The notes: generated by a model from the sequence alone, not told the origin. DNA of 64,000 nt from Anarhynchus alexandrinus (GCA_008711295.1 VUYV01000193.1:186001-250000); one strand, 5' to 3'. Positions 25,031 through 39,348 are shown, counted from the stretch's first letter. A program made the numbers and translations.

Positions 25031-28000
25031 TGAGGATCCATGCTTGACACCAAAGGGACCAAAGGCAGAATATCCGTCTATCTGCCAAAATAATGCTGCA
25101 AAGTGCACTCTACATGCTGAAAAGTATCCTAAAGTGGTGCTGGTGGGAGATTGTCATTGATAAACCTAGGCCATCCTTGAAAAAGCATGTTTCCAGGCAA
25201 ATTATAAATCTGCCATGTTGAGAAAGAAGTTTCACAGAAATGGACATTCAGGTGACTCATAGTAGAATTCTTTTGCTTACTAGAAAAAGTGAATTACATA
25301 ATTACAAAAATCAAGAACTGGTGCTTTAGACTGCCTTTAGCTGTCAGAAGACAGAAATGGAAAAAGGAGTCTGAATGTATGTAGTCCAAAACCCTAAAAT
25401 AATAGCTTTCTCAGGTCAGGGCAAGTGGGAGGCTGAAGAGGGTTAAACAGAGAGAGAAAAAAGACTTGTTTTCTTCACTCCGTGTCACAGAACATAGAAA
25501 ATCAGGTAAAATACAATAAAAAATGTTTTTTAAAAATCCACAGAAAGTTAGAGAAAACACAAAAATGACAGAAAACATCAGTAAACAGAGAGAAAAAATA
25601 AAGTAGGAAATACAGGTGGTGAAAAAGCTGACAAACTTGGCTTGGAAAATGAATGAAGTAAATGAGAAACAAGCAAGATTTTTGTAGAATTTTGTAAGAA
25701 GGCTGATCAACACACTGAACAAACTAGGGTTACATGTATAAGACTTAAAACTAAGTGTAACCTAAAAACAAAAAACTTCTGAACACAAGTACCGTAAAGG
25801 AAGAACTGATCAAGAAGACTGGAAAGAAAACTGTTGGGTAAGCATTCATGTATTTAAAAATTATCTGGGAGCAAATTATTTTGGAAAATAAGTATTAAAA
25901 AATATTCTAATGGGACTGTAGAATAAGTCTGCCAATCACAACTACAACCCTGTTTGGACATAGGCAAAGATCTCAGTATTATTACTGGAGAGGAAACTAC
26001 TAGCAAGAATTATGCCAGTATGGAAAACTAATATCCCAAACATACTTTGGAGAAGAAAGGACTACTAACAATGGTAGGCCCAGTAATTTCTAGATGCAGT
26101 AGCTAGGAGAATTTGAAAAATGAATAAAAAACATTTAATCAATTAACAAAAAAAAAAAAAAAAAGTAACTACTTTACTACTTTAGACCTAGCTTTGGTAA
26201 GCAGGAATGAAATAATGGAAAATATGCTGGGATGAAGTAGCTGTATGTTTATTTATTTAAATAAGCAGATGAAAAGATAAAAAATAAGTCGTTAGAATAG
26301 GCTTTTATTGCAAAAATGTCAGTCTGTGGAGAATTAAGGCCTCTGGTAAGCAAATTCAGGCAAACTAAAGAGTTCAAAGTCTCAAACTCTATAGAGGCTT
26401 AAATTTCCCCAAGTCAAAACTACATAAAAGCACTACTTGGAACACAAATCCCAGACAAGTAAGAAAAGCATCCAGAACTAATGTAATGAATCATTGTATA
26501 TAAAGGATATCAGTAATAATATGTGTGCCTGCAAAAAAAAAATGAAGAAAAAAAGAAAAGAAACTGAACTTCAAAGAAAGCTGGGATTTAGCACTGTGAG
26601 GATAAACAACATTCTCTGAAAGCCAAACTGGATATAACCTCAAGGAAGAAAATAATAAAGATGATGAGATGGGAAAAAGGGAGAAATGCTACTGGGTGAA
26701 ACTGGAATCAAGCTCGGAGTTAGTGAATTTCAGCCTAGAAAAACAAATGAAGTTTGGATATAAAGTTTAAACAAGTTTAGTTGCATTGGCTATGTGGGCA
26801 AAGGCATAGAATGAGTATTATGAAGTAAGAACAGCAATGTAATTGCCATAGAAAATGTTGAAATGCAATTCAAAACCTTACAGTATTTTAAGGGGAAGGT
26901 AACGAAGGGAAGACTATTTATCACATCAAATGGCCAGTATTTAATAGTTCTTCTGCAGCAAATGTTGAAAAAACAGCAAATCAAGACAGGGTGAACAAGG
27001 ACAGAAACCTGAAGGCTTCTAAGGGCCTCATGTTCAACATTTTACAATATTTTACTCATGAGTTTGGCATAAAAAGCAAAACGTGATGATGATCTATTGT
27101 CAACACAAAGAAGCACTATGTGACCTTGAGAAACAAAAAGATAGAAAAGAAATGACGGTGGGTAGTATGAAGTGAAAATCACACACAGGTATCCTATTCC
27201 ACAAAATTCACAGTGTAGAATCCTATTTATCAGAGCTTCTGATCCTACAAAGAAAAGAGCTAATACAGAACCCTAGACTTCATAGATAGAGTAGAAAAGG
27301 GATATTTAAGTTTGATACTTATTATCCTGAGAACCTTCAAAGCCCGGGAGCTTTAAATCAGGCCCAAAACACTGATGGCTGGTTTAAAAATCATGGGCTA
27401 CAAAAGTGCTGTAAAAAACTATTAGTTTTTTTCTTCATTTAACTTCTCAGATATTTTTATGTTGTTACTCTGGGGCAACTGCTCTCTCCCAGTCCAATTT
27501 GCAAGCAACCTATGGCAAATCCCTAGGGCTGGCTGAAAAAATTTAATTCTATTTCATTAAAACCTTAAAAATAAGCTTTACTGTAGTTTTCTACATGCTT
27601 TGCACTGAATTCAACTTCTGATTAACCCTATACACAGTACAGTAACTAACACTGTATGTAAGACAGCTATGTGGAAAAAAGATGACCTAGATCCAAAACA
27701 TTTCTTTGCTGATCTGACACCTTACCTACACAAGATATGCAACAACTTCAGTTCATGCTCTCCCTCCATACCCTACTCATTTTTTCTCTCCCATTTATTC
27801 TATAGTCTGCTATCACCTGATCTTTTTTTTTTTATTTTTTTGTCAGTAGAAATGAATGGGTCTCTTACTCTCTCGGAGTTTTCCTCACTTTTCAGGCCTA
27901 ACAAATCTCATGCAAAAAAATGCAAAGCTCCCACCTGTCAGCACCTGAAGGCCCTTAATACAGGCTGCAGCAAGCAGGAGTGCCCTCAGCACAGGTCCCT

Positions 28001-31000
28001 GGGAGACAAGGCAGGTGTTACTCCACAACGTGTAAAGTCTCAGGACAGGGAAAGGCCATAGCACCCCTTTGGTGACTGAAAAGCGCGCTGACTGAAAATT
28101 TTGGGCATGTAATATAGTCCTTTTCCAGGAATCACTACAGTCTCCTGTCTCTTTCTTGGCCAGTGAAACAGTAACCTTTCCATAGAGAAGTCAGATAACA
28201 ATTCTTCAGAGCCAGAAGTTGGTTACTTTGGTAAAGATAAGTAGATGAGGAGGTCTGTGCACAGCTCCTGGAGGCCTTTACTAAAAAGCAGTCTTTACTG
28301 TAAAAGAGTAGGGAGGTAGTACTCATTTTGATTTAGGGCAACATTTCATAAAAATGCATAAATCAGAATTTTAAAGAAAGGCCAGCCCCCTCAAATATTG
28401 AAAGGTTCACAGTAAAACTATAATTACTGTAGCTGAGTTGCACAAAAATTCCTTTGCCAAAATGTTCTAGAAAAATTCTTCAAAGGTTAGACTCATAGGA
28501 ACATCACACAGTCTTTCTCTTTAGGTCGTCACAAAAGAGAGATCATGTGCTGATGGACAGGACGTCCCATTTCCCTGACATGATAAAAATTATTTCACTT
28601 CATTTAATTAAGATTAATAATGTAAGCAAGAAAGTGTCTTTTAGCATGCCAAATTTAATGTGATTTATGAGTATATTATATAATTTCAAAGAGATTAAAA
28701 TATTTTAGAATACAGATGTTTTGTATGTATACAAGATCAAAATAAAACAATCCATCTACTGAAAAGATTTTTTTGAGCAAACTGTGTAAGACTTCTTTTT
28801 ACAAAACTCTCTTTTGTGATATAAATAGAACTAAATTATTACTTTGCCAGTCACTACCGTAAGTCACCTTTTCACAGTATGTACTTTTTCTTGCAAAATT
28901 AAAGAAGGTATCACAGGTGAAAATGGCCTAAAAAAACCCACAAAAAACTTCAAAGAATTGAAAATCTGCAAGTACCAGAAATGCCAATACTAATTTCTTC
29001 CACAAGCTTTATAATGCTTTTTAATATTGCTAGGTCTGACTGGAAAATTGGAATTTCAACATTTTCTTTTGTCTCATGTTATGAACACAGTAAAAAAAAA
29101 TTCAAAGTACTAGGACACAAAGAAAGACAAAAAATCTGATATGCTTTGACATTTCCAGTTACAAATATAATTGAAATTAAGTATTTTAAAATTATTTGTA
29201 TGTCTTAAAACAATCTCTAGCATCCATTTTTCTGTAATAATTGAGTCACTGTCAGACTACATGTCCCACTTCACCTCATACACTTCAGACGCTTATTGAG
29301 ATCTTGTCCATCAAGGAATTCTAATTTACAGAAGAAATCAGACATCAAAAAGGTTGTGTTATTTTAGGAAGAAGTAGCGTCAAACTGACCTGGAACCAAT
29401 GAATTGTAATAATAATTGCACAAGTCAGAACCTGAAATATCAACATATGAGTCCAATAACTCAGGGTAACTTTTAAGAGGTTAAAAACTAGCCTTTTTGC
29501 CTCTACTACATTACAAGACCTAAATTCCAGTCTCAAATGCCCGCATTCATACTTGCCTTCTCCTTGTTGTTCACATGAAGGCTTCGTTACCCTTTCCTTA
29601 AGACAGATCTGTATCTGTCTTCATGGACATGTATGCACTTTTCACTTACAAGCTTTTGCACTGAATCGTGGAACAAATGTGCTGGAACAAATATCTTTTT
29701 TTAACACCAAATTCTGCTTTATCAAACTATTCCTTTATTCATAATTAAATATTTTAATGTAACATATTTTTATAAAGCTTGAATTTGTGTTTAAATAAAA
29801 ATTTCCAGCAAACTCAACACCTCCCCTGTGCAAGAATTTGCTTGTTTTCAGTCAAAACCACATTTTGGTGAGAAATGTACCCAGATATATCTTAGGATTT
29901 CTTATACTTCTCAGTTTCTGAGCTGAGTAGGAAAATGGCTTTATTTCTTCCCTTACTGAATTGTTATTCACTTATAACTTTACCTTTTTTCCTGGTCCTG
30001 AATCAAGCATGTACAGTAAAATTGCACTGTTTTAGAGACAGAAAAAAATCATTAGAAATTTTGTTCTACAAAGTCAAAATCCAACTAGAAAAAAATCTAG
30101 TGATCTAGCAGTCCTTTTTCCTTTTCGTCTTCCTTTTCACTTTCACTTAAGATAAATAATCAGTCTTATTTTAAACCTCACAGTTTATCTTCTTTGAAGA
30201 CAAAAAATTCTGTGCACCTGTATATTGCTAGCTCTGTTATAAAGAGAGACATATGATATCCAGAAATTTAGATCTAGAAAAACTTGCCTGGGTGAGGGTT
30301 CACAGAAACTGTACAGACACTGATTCTCCCTCATCCCTCCCTTTTTGCAGTTCTCTCTACTACCTGAATGCCTGCTATGAAAAGAACACATTTAGCACAG
30401 CACTGAAGTATTCAGATTTCCTTTTCAAAACTGGTATCTCACATAGCTTTTCAGTTTTACAAACTAAATTGCTTTTGCCAGAGTTCTTGCAAGGCTTTTG
30501 ATTCTTGTGCAATTATGATGCAAAGCAGGTGACATCTCCAGGTACACAACTAACATTTGGCAGGTTTCAAATGTATTTCTGAGACAGTGGGTATCTGCCA
30601 GCACTGACTACCTCTCTTCCCTTCCTGCTTTCTCTACAGCTGATTTATATTCCCAGCCCCACCTTCTGGGCAATGCCTTCCACATACAACCATGGAGGAC
30701 TTCTCAAATTGTTGCTGGGAGGCAACATAAAAACCTGGTGGTCTGAGGGAACTATCTGAATAGAGCACAAACTCCATGTCCAGCATGGCCATTTGCGCTA
30801 CCAAAAACCCTGCATGTTTTTTCGTTGCTCTAGGAGCATTGAACGGGGCTCCAGAAACAGCACGTTTCCTCCTGGCTGCTTCCTGCTAATAATCTGAAGT
30901 CTGCCAAAGTAGCTCGAACCTCTCCCCTCTCCACACCCAATCCCTAGGTCGCTAACCTTCCCAGCGCTGACAACAACGACTCTCCGAAAAAGAATGACAA

Positions 31001-33174
31001 AATCTGAACCATCTTTCCATACACCGGGAATGGCTTGCCAGGGATTTGATCTGTGGCAAAAATCAGCCCTTCCGAGCCTACCATTATTTTTAAGAGCCTT
31101 TTGGTTATGGGGCATATTAGGATTTCACACTCTGCAATGACAGAAAAAAAAGCCAACAACAAATCTTCAATAGTTTATTCAACTTGCCCTCAAATCCACT
31201 ACTCCTTTCTCCCCCACACACCCACACACATTTTATATCTTTATTACATCAGAGAATGCTGTCTCAATGATGTAGTACAGTATAGTACAGTACATCTGGT
31301 GGCTTAGGTAATAAATCACAGGACTATTTTTCTAAGCTTTTAAATAAAATTGTTTTATCATCTGCTTCTTCCTACTAACAACACCATCAGTCCAAATGGC
31401 TTGCTTGGTTTTGCGAGCTTTCCCACTAGCTCACCAGGCCTGGCACAAAAATTTCACATCTGTGCCATATGCTTGACAGCGTTAAAAATGAGTCCCTCGT
31501 TACACGATGAAATTTCATTTTGCACTCCTCAAGTCTCCACTCCCCACATTCTACGAGGATGACAGACAGTTTGGGAGACCAGCCCTGCCCCCTTGTCTGG
31601 CAACAGAGGTATTAGCGAACAATAAAAACCAACATTCTTGTTTGGGAACTCCCAACATCTTTTCAAAACATGGCTATAACAAACTCCAAAGGACTGAGGA
31701 CCTTTAGCCTCAGGTTCCCCCTCCCCACCCGACTCCTCCCCCCCTCCAAGCCGGGCTTGTGAATTACAAGCACAACACCCACTCATGTAGATTTAACTAC
31801 TTGGTTATTGAAATTGTGCAAAGACAAACATTTATAGACACTATTTGCCTAGAGGTTAGAGTATTCCTTGGCATTTCAGGCTACTTCTACCGGTGGTGTG
31901 TTAAAATATCTTTTTTAAGATTTAAATTTACTCAAACCTTCATTTTACTTCTTGCTGTTGTTTTGACAGACCAGCATGTTAGCTGGTTGCTTAAAATCCT
32001 GTATGTGCTGCAGGCCAACAACTAAGAGAAATGCTGAGCAGCAACTTCAGCTGAGCCCAAGCAGTATCAGCTGACAGCTGTGTAACCAGGACATCTGCCA
32101 CTGGCTACGTGGATGTGCTTATACTCTAGTGCACCTTCAGATTATCCCACAGCGGAGGCAATGGCCCGGATTTTACAGCAAAATCACTCTTAAAAAACTT
32201 ACAAAATACTTAATTGTCATAATACCAATGCATTTCGTAGATCAAATCTATTGGTTGGAGCATATGCTTGAAAAACATCAGTAGGCTGAAGCTAGATGTT
32301 AGTAGCTCAAAGTTTCCGTGTACTTAATTCGGCAGTCACGGTGGCAAAGTGGCTGCACTCTATTTTGTCAAGTTCCATCTCCCACAGATAAGTTTTTCTA
32401 GTTCCATTGTTTAACAGTAAAAATCAGCACCATGTTGGGTAAATAGTAAAGAAGCCCCAAACCTGGTGATTCATGCACATAGCGGGTTCTGTTACATATG
32501 AGAAACATAGAAACACTAGGTATATGTAATTAACAAACAACAAAATATTGTATTCATTTATTGATCCGTTATCAAAATCATCATTCCTTATTTCCTATAG
32601 TTACATGCATTTATTTATTTATTGTAAAACTAGGGTCATCTCTGTCTTTGTCTTGTAATTCCTTGGGCAGGGAGACCCAAACATCCACTCAAATGTCACA
32701 AGTCAAAGCTGAGAATTTCTAGCGCACTGAAATAAAACCAGGAAGTAAAAACTGCAAAATGAAGCATTCCTCATATTTAAAACATATATTTATAATGAAT
32801 GAGAGTGATAAAAGAGTACTTGAGCATAACAGTTTATTCAAATACTACTTAGTGCCAAGTGGAAGAAGAAATTTTACTTTCAGAGGAAACTGACTTTATA
32901 TACTCCTTAGGGTTAAGGTTACTTTACAGTATGGTGATACTCTCTTCACTATCTCAGCTCAATATTCAAGCCCCTCAGCTCAAACCCTAGGTGTTTAATA
33001 TGCTTAAAACAATCACGTAGGAAACTCAGCGTTATATGGCAGTTCAAAACACCATGGTACACAGTAGAAGAGAATTTGTAAGTCTTCAGAGGGAATAAGG
33101 ATAGCTGCCAGGTTCCTAATGCTGCTTTTGAAGGCTTCATGTAGAAGCGATCAGACTTGCCTAAATGCAGTTCA
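25031..33174. other. Single-copy AT-rich sequence, no firm gene
   Basis: About 8 kb without an identified repeat family. It contains a 17-base A run at 26148-26164, T-rich low complexity at 27826-27841, a 130-codon frame at 27669-28061 (compositionally odd, probably chance) and the GC-richer block described separately. Confidence 0.5.
30650..31780. promoter_or_regulatory. GC-richer block, possible regulatory or exonic DNA
   Basis: Base composition rises clearly compared with both flanks, with scattered CpGs (for example AACGGGGC, GGTCGCTAACC, CAGCGCTGACAACAACGAC, ACACCGGGAATGG) and C-rich patches near 31720-31750. A 105-codon frame on the minus strand (31115-30798) and shorter plus-strand frames pass through it, none convincingly coding. 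It could be a conserved noncoding element or part of a promoter. This rests on composition only. Confidence 0.2.
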
Positions 33175-33505
33175 TATTCTGAAGATTCTGTCCCTCTGCT
33201 CTGCTCTCGTGAGACCCCACCTGGAGTACTGTGTCCAGCTCGGGAGCCCCCAACATAAGGACATGGACCTGTTGGAGCGCGTCCAGAGGAGAGCCACGAG
33301 GATGATCCGAGGGCTGGAGCGGAGCNGAACAGGTTGCCCAGGGAAGTTGTGGAGGCCCCATCCCTGGAAGTCTTCAAGGCCAGGCTGGATGGGGCTTTGA
33401 GCAACTTGGTCTAGTGGGAGGTGTCCCTGCCCATGGCAGGGGGTTTGGAACTAGATGATCTTTAAGGTCTCTTCCAACATACACCATTCTATGATTCTAT
33501 GATTC
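33175..33505 (+). mobile_element. CR1 3' end, internally deleted at an N
   Basis: The RT C-terminus is readable ([20 protein letters not shown], then [13 protein letters not shown]). The sequence then jumps at the single N (33326) to the codons for [20 protein letters not shown] and the 3' UTR, ending in CCATTCTATGATTCTATG. Compared with the copy at 63544-63987, about 78 codons (about 234 bases) are missing exactly at the N. This is a non-functional CR1 fragment. Confidence 0.95.
33326..33326. other. Unresolved base at CR1 junction
   Basis: A single N lies exactly where CR1 sequence is missing. It is more likely a closed or collapsed assembly gap than a true one-base ambiguity. Confidence 0.9.
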
Positions 33506-35764
33506 AAGCTAATGAGACCTGAGATTTAAAGTCACATTTTCAGAGTGTCTAAAACTACACAGTTCACCTGAACTTTTCATGCTCGCACCTGATCAGAAAC
33601 CTAGCTTACTGAGCAAACTGTACCACCTCCCAGAGGAGACTCTGCTGACATCTGGACCAGGCTCACTACTAATGTGGTATTTTGCTCAAACCACCTCATC
33701 TCAGCTTCAAGTCAGTTGTAAGTACATGAATTAAAGATAAGCAATTCAAGCTACAACAATGCAGCATATGAAACCTGAAATGTTCTCCTTTACAGGGGTA
33801 TACACATAATAACAACTATATTATGTCAAGCCAAAGCTTTATGTGGTCCAGTTGGTAATATACAACAGTAGTCACTAGCAGCCACTTAGGGAAGAGTAGA
33901 AATAGCATAGGCATCCTTCTCTGAGCATACAATCTTTAATAGGAGAGCATAGATGTATGAATTCATGATAAATTTAGTATTTCACAAATTCATGGTGATT
34001 ATATCAGAAATTCAGACCTGAATCTCTAATAACAACTAAGGAATTTATGGAAGTTACTCATTCTTTTAGTAACAGCAGGTAGCATTGAGTAAGAACAATG
34101 ATTTTGCTTGTAATTATCTCACATTAGAATTATGAGCAATTCACCACCAGAAAAGACACTGCTAAAAAAATAAATTATTTTTGAAAGGATTCCCTCAAGA
34201 TATGGCTGCGCTAGTGCTACCACAAAAACAAGTGCAGAATGAGTTCAAGTCTTTGGAAGACATTTTGTTTCTGTTTTCTGAAAACAGTAGCTAAGCAGCA
34301 GGCAGGGACTATTTATTCCTCCTCTGTTTGCAAGACTGTGGAACATCTAATGCTAAATCTATGCCGTCTAATTATCACTGTGCAGAAGGATGCAGATTCT
34401 ATCCCCAAAATACAGTAATGCCAACTTCTGCAGCTCTCCCTATTAGCATAGTTTCTACTACAGTTAGAAAGCAGCCTGTCATAATTTGCTGTTCAACTCT
34501 TTCTTTTATCTGAGTAATAAGTACACAAGAATGAGAGAAAGATATTTGATTACTCAGTTGAAAGCAGTCCAACTCATTTGAACCTGAAACTATTACACTT
34601 TGGAATACACTCAGTTTTCAGAAGCCCCATCTATTCCTAAGTGTTGAGTGTAGCTGGATCAAATCATCATGTCCCCATTATGTGATTAAAACAGCCCCTG
34701 ACCATGCCGTTTCTATGTTTGTCTCTGTTTTTGACTTCTGTGGCTCCACAGTATCCCCCTTCACCCCCATTAAAGGCGATCACAGATTGAGTTGGCTGCT
34801 CTGCCTTTTTCTACATACCACTTGGATCATGAGTAATGAGGGGCATTTCATTTAGGGGTGTTCCTAACAACGGGACCCTGTCCAACTGCCATGTGTCTGT
34901 TAACTGAATGTTAAAACAAGGTAGGTTAATGTTAGGCAAGTCTCCTTGGAAAGTTATTAGCACAAGAGACTGTTTATTGCTAAAACATTCTTAAGCAAAA
35001 ATAGAAATATGTTTAACACTGTGTCCTAGATTTCCAACACACATCTCAAAAGAGAGTGTTTTAATCATTTTGCACTGTCTTTGTTCTCCTCAATAACAGC
35101 TGCTAGCTGGTCTGATAACCCCTCTTGCTCTTTCATTCCAGCTTCAACAAGAACAGCAAACAGGAGCATTATAACACCAAAAGAAAGTTCTAAGATTTTC
35201 CAAGTTTATGAGATTTCTCACATCACCAGAAAAAATAGGGCTATAAATTTTAAAATTAACTTAATCCTTAGGACTAATAAATGTTGAATTCTCCCAAAAC
35301 ACTCCTCTGGGGCAGGCAAGAAAGTTTCCCAAGGAATGAGTTAATCAATATGCGAAGCATTGGCAAAATCATATCACTGCGTTACACTGGCCGAGAAAAA
35401 GAGCTGGCGGGGAGGGGGCAAGGGGGCGTGAGTGCGCATAAGAAAAAAAAGCACATAAAAATTAATCAGGGCAAAAACAATAGACAACTTGCTTTTCTGA
35501 ATTTTCACGTATGATGGCTGTAGCTCATAAGTTCACAAACTGGATGGATGAAGCCAAAGTAAACACACTAAGCTAAAAATGATGTGTTTTATATCAACTT
35601 CTTTTCATTTTTGATACTCTAACCTATATCCCTGAATTAGAAGCAGTTAAGAAATAGATTTTATGGCATTTTGAGCTCACAAACATTGCTATTTTCTATT
35701 CATCACTTACACATCTTTCAAAAATTACGAGAAAGATCCTAGGAAAGCACACAAAATTTGATGG
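33506..35764. other. Single-copy sequence, nothing recognised
   Basis: No repeat family, RNA or convincing exon. There is a short G-rich stretch at 35404-35430 (GGCGGGGAGGGGGCAAGGGG). Confidence 0.5.
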
Positions 35765-36195
35765 AGAAACGGTCACCACAGTGTGGAATTATCTGCAAAC
35801 CTGACAAGCATACTCTCTGTCTCCTCCTCCCAATTACTGAGAGAGATGTGAAACAGAACAGGTCCCAGGACACAACCTTTTGAACTCCTCCTTGTTACTG
35901 GCCTCCAGGCAGAGTACAAACCTCTCAACATGACTGTCCAAACAGTGTTTTACTCATCCACCTACCCAAGATTCATTATCTTAAAATGAATACAAGAATA
36001 TTGCAGTAGACAGTATCCAAAGCTTTGCTAGAGACAATGTAAATGACATCCAGTGACCTCACATTATTCACAAATCTAGAATTTTTATCCTTCATGAAAG
36101 GCAGTCTGGTAGATCAGGCAGACCATGTTGGAGAATACTGAGGCAAAGAGACACTGAGTACCTCCATTTTGTCCAGGTCCACTGGAAGCTCTTCC
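35765..36195 (-). mobile_element. Old, decayed CR1 RT fragment
   Basis: Read on the plus strand, this is a reverse CR1 in order. It starts at the FADD-region complement (GGAATTATCTGCAAACCTGA) and passes the block before it (GGTCCCAGGACACAACC, with CTGGCCTCCAGGCAGAG). It then reaches the KAFD-region complement (CCAAAGCTTTGCTAGAGACA) and the upstream block (ACTGAGGCAAAGAGACACTG). It is heavily mutated, with many stops and indels and no terminal repeats. I recognise it by the order of landmarks, not by close identity. Confidence 0.75.
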
Positions 36196-37987
36196 TAAGC
36201 TTATATTATTTTGAAAAGAAAAAGTAAGGAAGATCGCCCTGAGGAAAAAATATTATTTCTCTTTCACATGGAGAGAGGCTAAGTATGCTGAAAGAGAAGA
36301 AAGTGCGAGAGATGGCATGGTATCTCTGAGGTGGTAAAAAGAAGGATTTCCTTGGAACCAGGGAGAAATGTATGTTTGAAGAATGAGGAATGGAGTTTGC
36401 TACCGCTGAGTTGGCTGGAAAAGCAAGTAAGACCTGTAAGGACTGAAATAAAAGGAAAAGGACTGCTATTATAAATCTTCTGTTTGTTTCTACTTTTACT
36501 GAAGTATTTCATACTAAGTTGTCTTTTTCTCCATTTAAAAAGCTGAATTCAATAGTTTTAATTTTTAATTGTTGTTGGGTTGTTTTTCTTTTAAGCCTTT
36601 TGGAGAATTCATTGTAGGAGAAAATTTAAGCATATCGACTTTGAAGCTCTCACTGAATCCACATCTCATTACTGCCATTGAATTGTTTCTCTATTAGTCC
36701 CGTTCTTTCTCACTTTTGTGGAAGAAATAGATGCTTGTAATTTTCTTTAACCTGGGAAAAAGACAGCTTCAATCACCTCAAACAATACTTTCTCTGCACT
36801 GCATTTTATATGATGAAAATTATTTCCTTTTATTATCTACCAAAGACATGCCTTAAAAACCTTTAGGTATGTATGCATGGTCCAACGTAAAAGCTTCATG
36901 ATCATCTAATGCAGCTAAATTAATTTTCCATATGTGAAATGAAAATTAATTTCCAAAACAACAAGTTACACGAGAATTTTAAAAACACTGCTGACCTTGG
37001 CTTGTATTTAAGTCCTACACTTGAATTTACAGAAAACAATGAGAAGTAATTATTTACTTAGGCTTCTTGTTTTGCTTTCTGTGTGCACATAAATATAATA
37101 TTTCAACAAGTATTATTATAAAGAATAAATTCAGCTCTTTCATGGAACTGGAACAGCTTTTTGTATGTACCTATTACAGAGGGAAAGGTTAGTTTAGGCT
37201 TCATGCCAGCTTAATCCTTGGCATTTGTTCTAAAACACCCAGCAGCATGAGTTTCAATTAGTATTAGATGTAGGAATGTTGTTGTAATAGACACACCTGT
37301 TTGCCATGGAACAGATTGAATCCAACAACCTGTTTTACATACGCTATGTGATAATCTCATGCGGTCACAATTCCTCTCTTTCCATCATCCCTTACTGACA
37401 ATATGCTTTTAAAAAAAATTATTTGAAAATACTTTAGGATCAGTAAATATGAGAAAACCTAGTGTTTTCTGAGTTCATTCTATATCGGTATTATAGTGGT
37501 ATAGCATCTTCTTGCTTTGATGCCAAGAAACTGCCTAAAGAAAAATAGTTGGATGCTTTCCAGGACTTCAAAACACTGCCAAGTAAGATTTAGTGTATAT
37601 TTCATCACCTTAACATCAGTTTAAAATACCACTGAAATAATGCAAAAAATATATCAGATAAGGCTTCATGAATAACCAGAACTCCAGCTGAAATTAGAAA
37701 AAAAAAATTAAAAGTTCTAATGTCTCTAAACAGAGTGAAATCTTTTCAGGCATTCCAACAATTCAAAATTCAGTTTTTGTCACCTATTAGATATGTTCCT
37801 TTTTACTGAACAACTGAAACATTAAAAAAAAAATCTATAAAAGAAAACCCTTAACAATGCTACTGATTCTATTAATATAAATTTATTTTAGAGCTTTCTT
37901 TTCTCTTTTAAACCAGGTAAAACCTGCAGGGCTTTTTGAAGAGAAGACCAGTTTATTCAATACTCACTATTTATAATTTTCATATTA

Positions 37988-38036
37988 GAAAGGTCCCTTC
38001 CAACCTAAACTATTCTATGATTCTATGATTCTATGA
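37988..38036 (+). mobile_element. Very short CR1 3' tail
   Basis: GAAAGGTCCCTTCCAACC then ATTCTATG octamers: only the last ~50 bases of a CR1, 5'-truncated on the plus strand. Such tiny 5'-truncated copies are typical of LINE insertion. Confidence 0.9.
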
Positions 38037-38213
38037 AATATAATAAGGAAGTAAGAATCATGAATTATATTTGTCAAAATTATTTTAGTCCTCAAAATTT
38101 ATAACTTGTTTAACTTGTAACATTGATAACACTAGACTTAGGACTAGCAACAATCTCCAAATAAGCAGTTTCCATGGTTCATTATGGGGTTTTTTAATCC
38201 ATTCCACCATGGG

Positions 38214-38237
38214 TTTTTTTTTTTTTTTTTTTTTTAG
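38214..38237 (+). repeat. T24 homopolymer
   Basis: Twenty-four consecutive T after GGG. No element was recognised next to it that would explain it as a reversed poly-A tail. Confidence 0.95.
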
Positions 38238-39297
38238 CAAATCATTATACATATAGCATGCTTCACTAGTAGAAAATCTTATTACAAACCTTTGCTTCAC
38301 AGCCTATTGTTTAGAAGATTTGGGCAAGTGCTGGTACCACAAAACACAGCAATAAAACGTGAAGCAGTGAAGCTCTACATCTATGCACAGCCAAAGTTCT
38401 CCATTAAATATGGCTTTCTTTATTTGCCAAAAAATTTTTTGAGGTGGTCCAGACCTCATAAACAAGTAGCTACTCTGTCTTTTGAAAAATGTGGATGATG
38501 TAAAAGATGGTTGGCATTTCTTCTATATTACACTTACTATGCCAAATATTTTCTATTCTTACCCGTTATTAAGTGCAAACCCTAACATTTTGCTTTTATT
38601 TACCAGAGGTATGACATTTAGTGAGGTAAAATGAGCTTTGACAGAGCACAGCATTATATTTTCAGTTAGGAAAGTTTACTTTTGCAAATTTAAAACTTCA
38701 TCAGAAAATTTAAATACATGGATACCATTTAAATTCTATTCATGTGTATGCATATGCATTTAAAATGTTTAGCACATGAAACTGCTATCCAATTCTATAA
38801 ACTCTACCATTTCTATCAAGTCTACTTTACAGCCATCCTCAGTGACCCTGATGGTACTGTGAAAGTGTCATTGTATTATCTGAAGTAAGTATTCAGATTT
38901 TAGGCCTAGCAATTACTCAATTACATTAGGTACAACTTGTAACTTCCTTGTTTGCCACAAATATGACTCTCTATTTTTGCACTAACTCAGTAAAATCAAT
39001 TTACAATCTATATTAAATTTTTCAACAATCAACATTATACTGTATTGGATCAACATTTTTGTCCTGAATTGTCATCTAAAAGTCATCTGTGTTTTCAAAT
39101 TTACATCACAGTGTACCCTTAAGGTTATCATCACTGCAGTGAATAGCATCATATTCATCAGTAGATTCCTAAGTTTCACGTTGCAACTGCTTGCATGAAA
39201 TATGCACTGTTTCTCTGAGAGTGATACTGTTAAAAGGCTGAACTATTGTTTCCACCATTATAAAGAGCATTGTTCACCCTCTTGCAGTGGATGATGT

Positions 39298-39348
39298 GCT
39301 GCATTTATATGATGCTGTTGTGTGGATAAGGGCTGCATTTATATGATG
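39298..39348 (+). repeat. 17-base direct repeat, period 34
   Basis: GCTGCATTTATATGATG occurs at 39298-39314 and at 39332-39348, a local duplication. Confidence 0.85.

Noticed and set aside
26148..26164. A17 run as the poly-A tail of a processed pseudogene
   Set aside because: The sequence upstream shows no degenerate coding frame or recognisable transcript, and avian CR1 rarely makes processed copies.
27669..28061. 130-codon plus-strand frame
   Set aside because: It runs through T-rich low-complexity sequence, has no splice or start context, and its composition changes abruptly; treated as chance.
32949..33404. 151-codon frame on the minus strand over the CR1 at 33.2 kb
   Set aside because: It is antisense to the CR1 RT frame and the N interrupts it; it is a shadow of the element.
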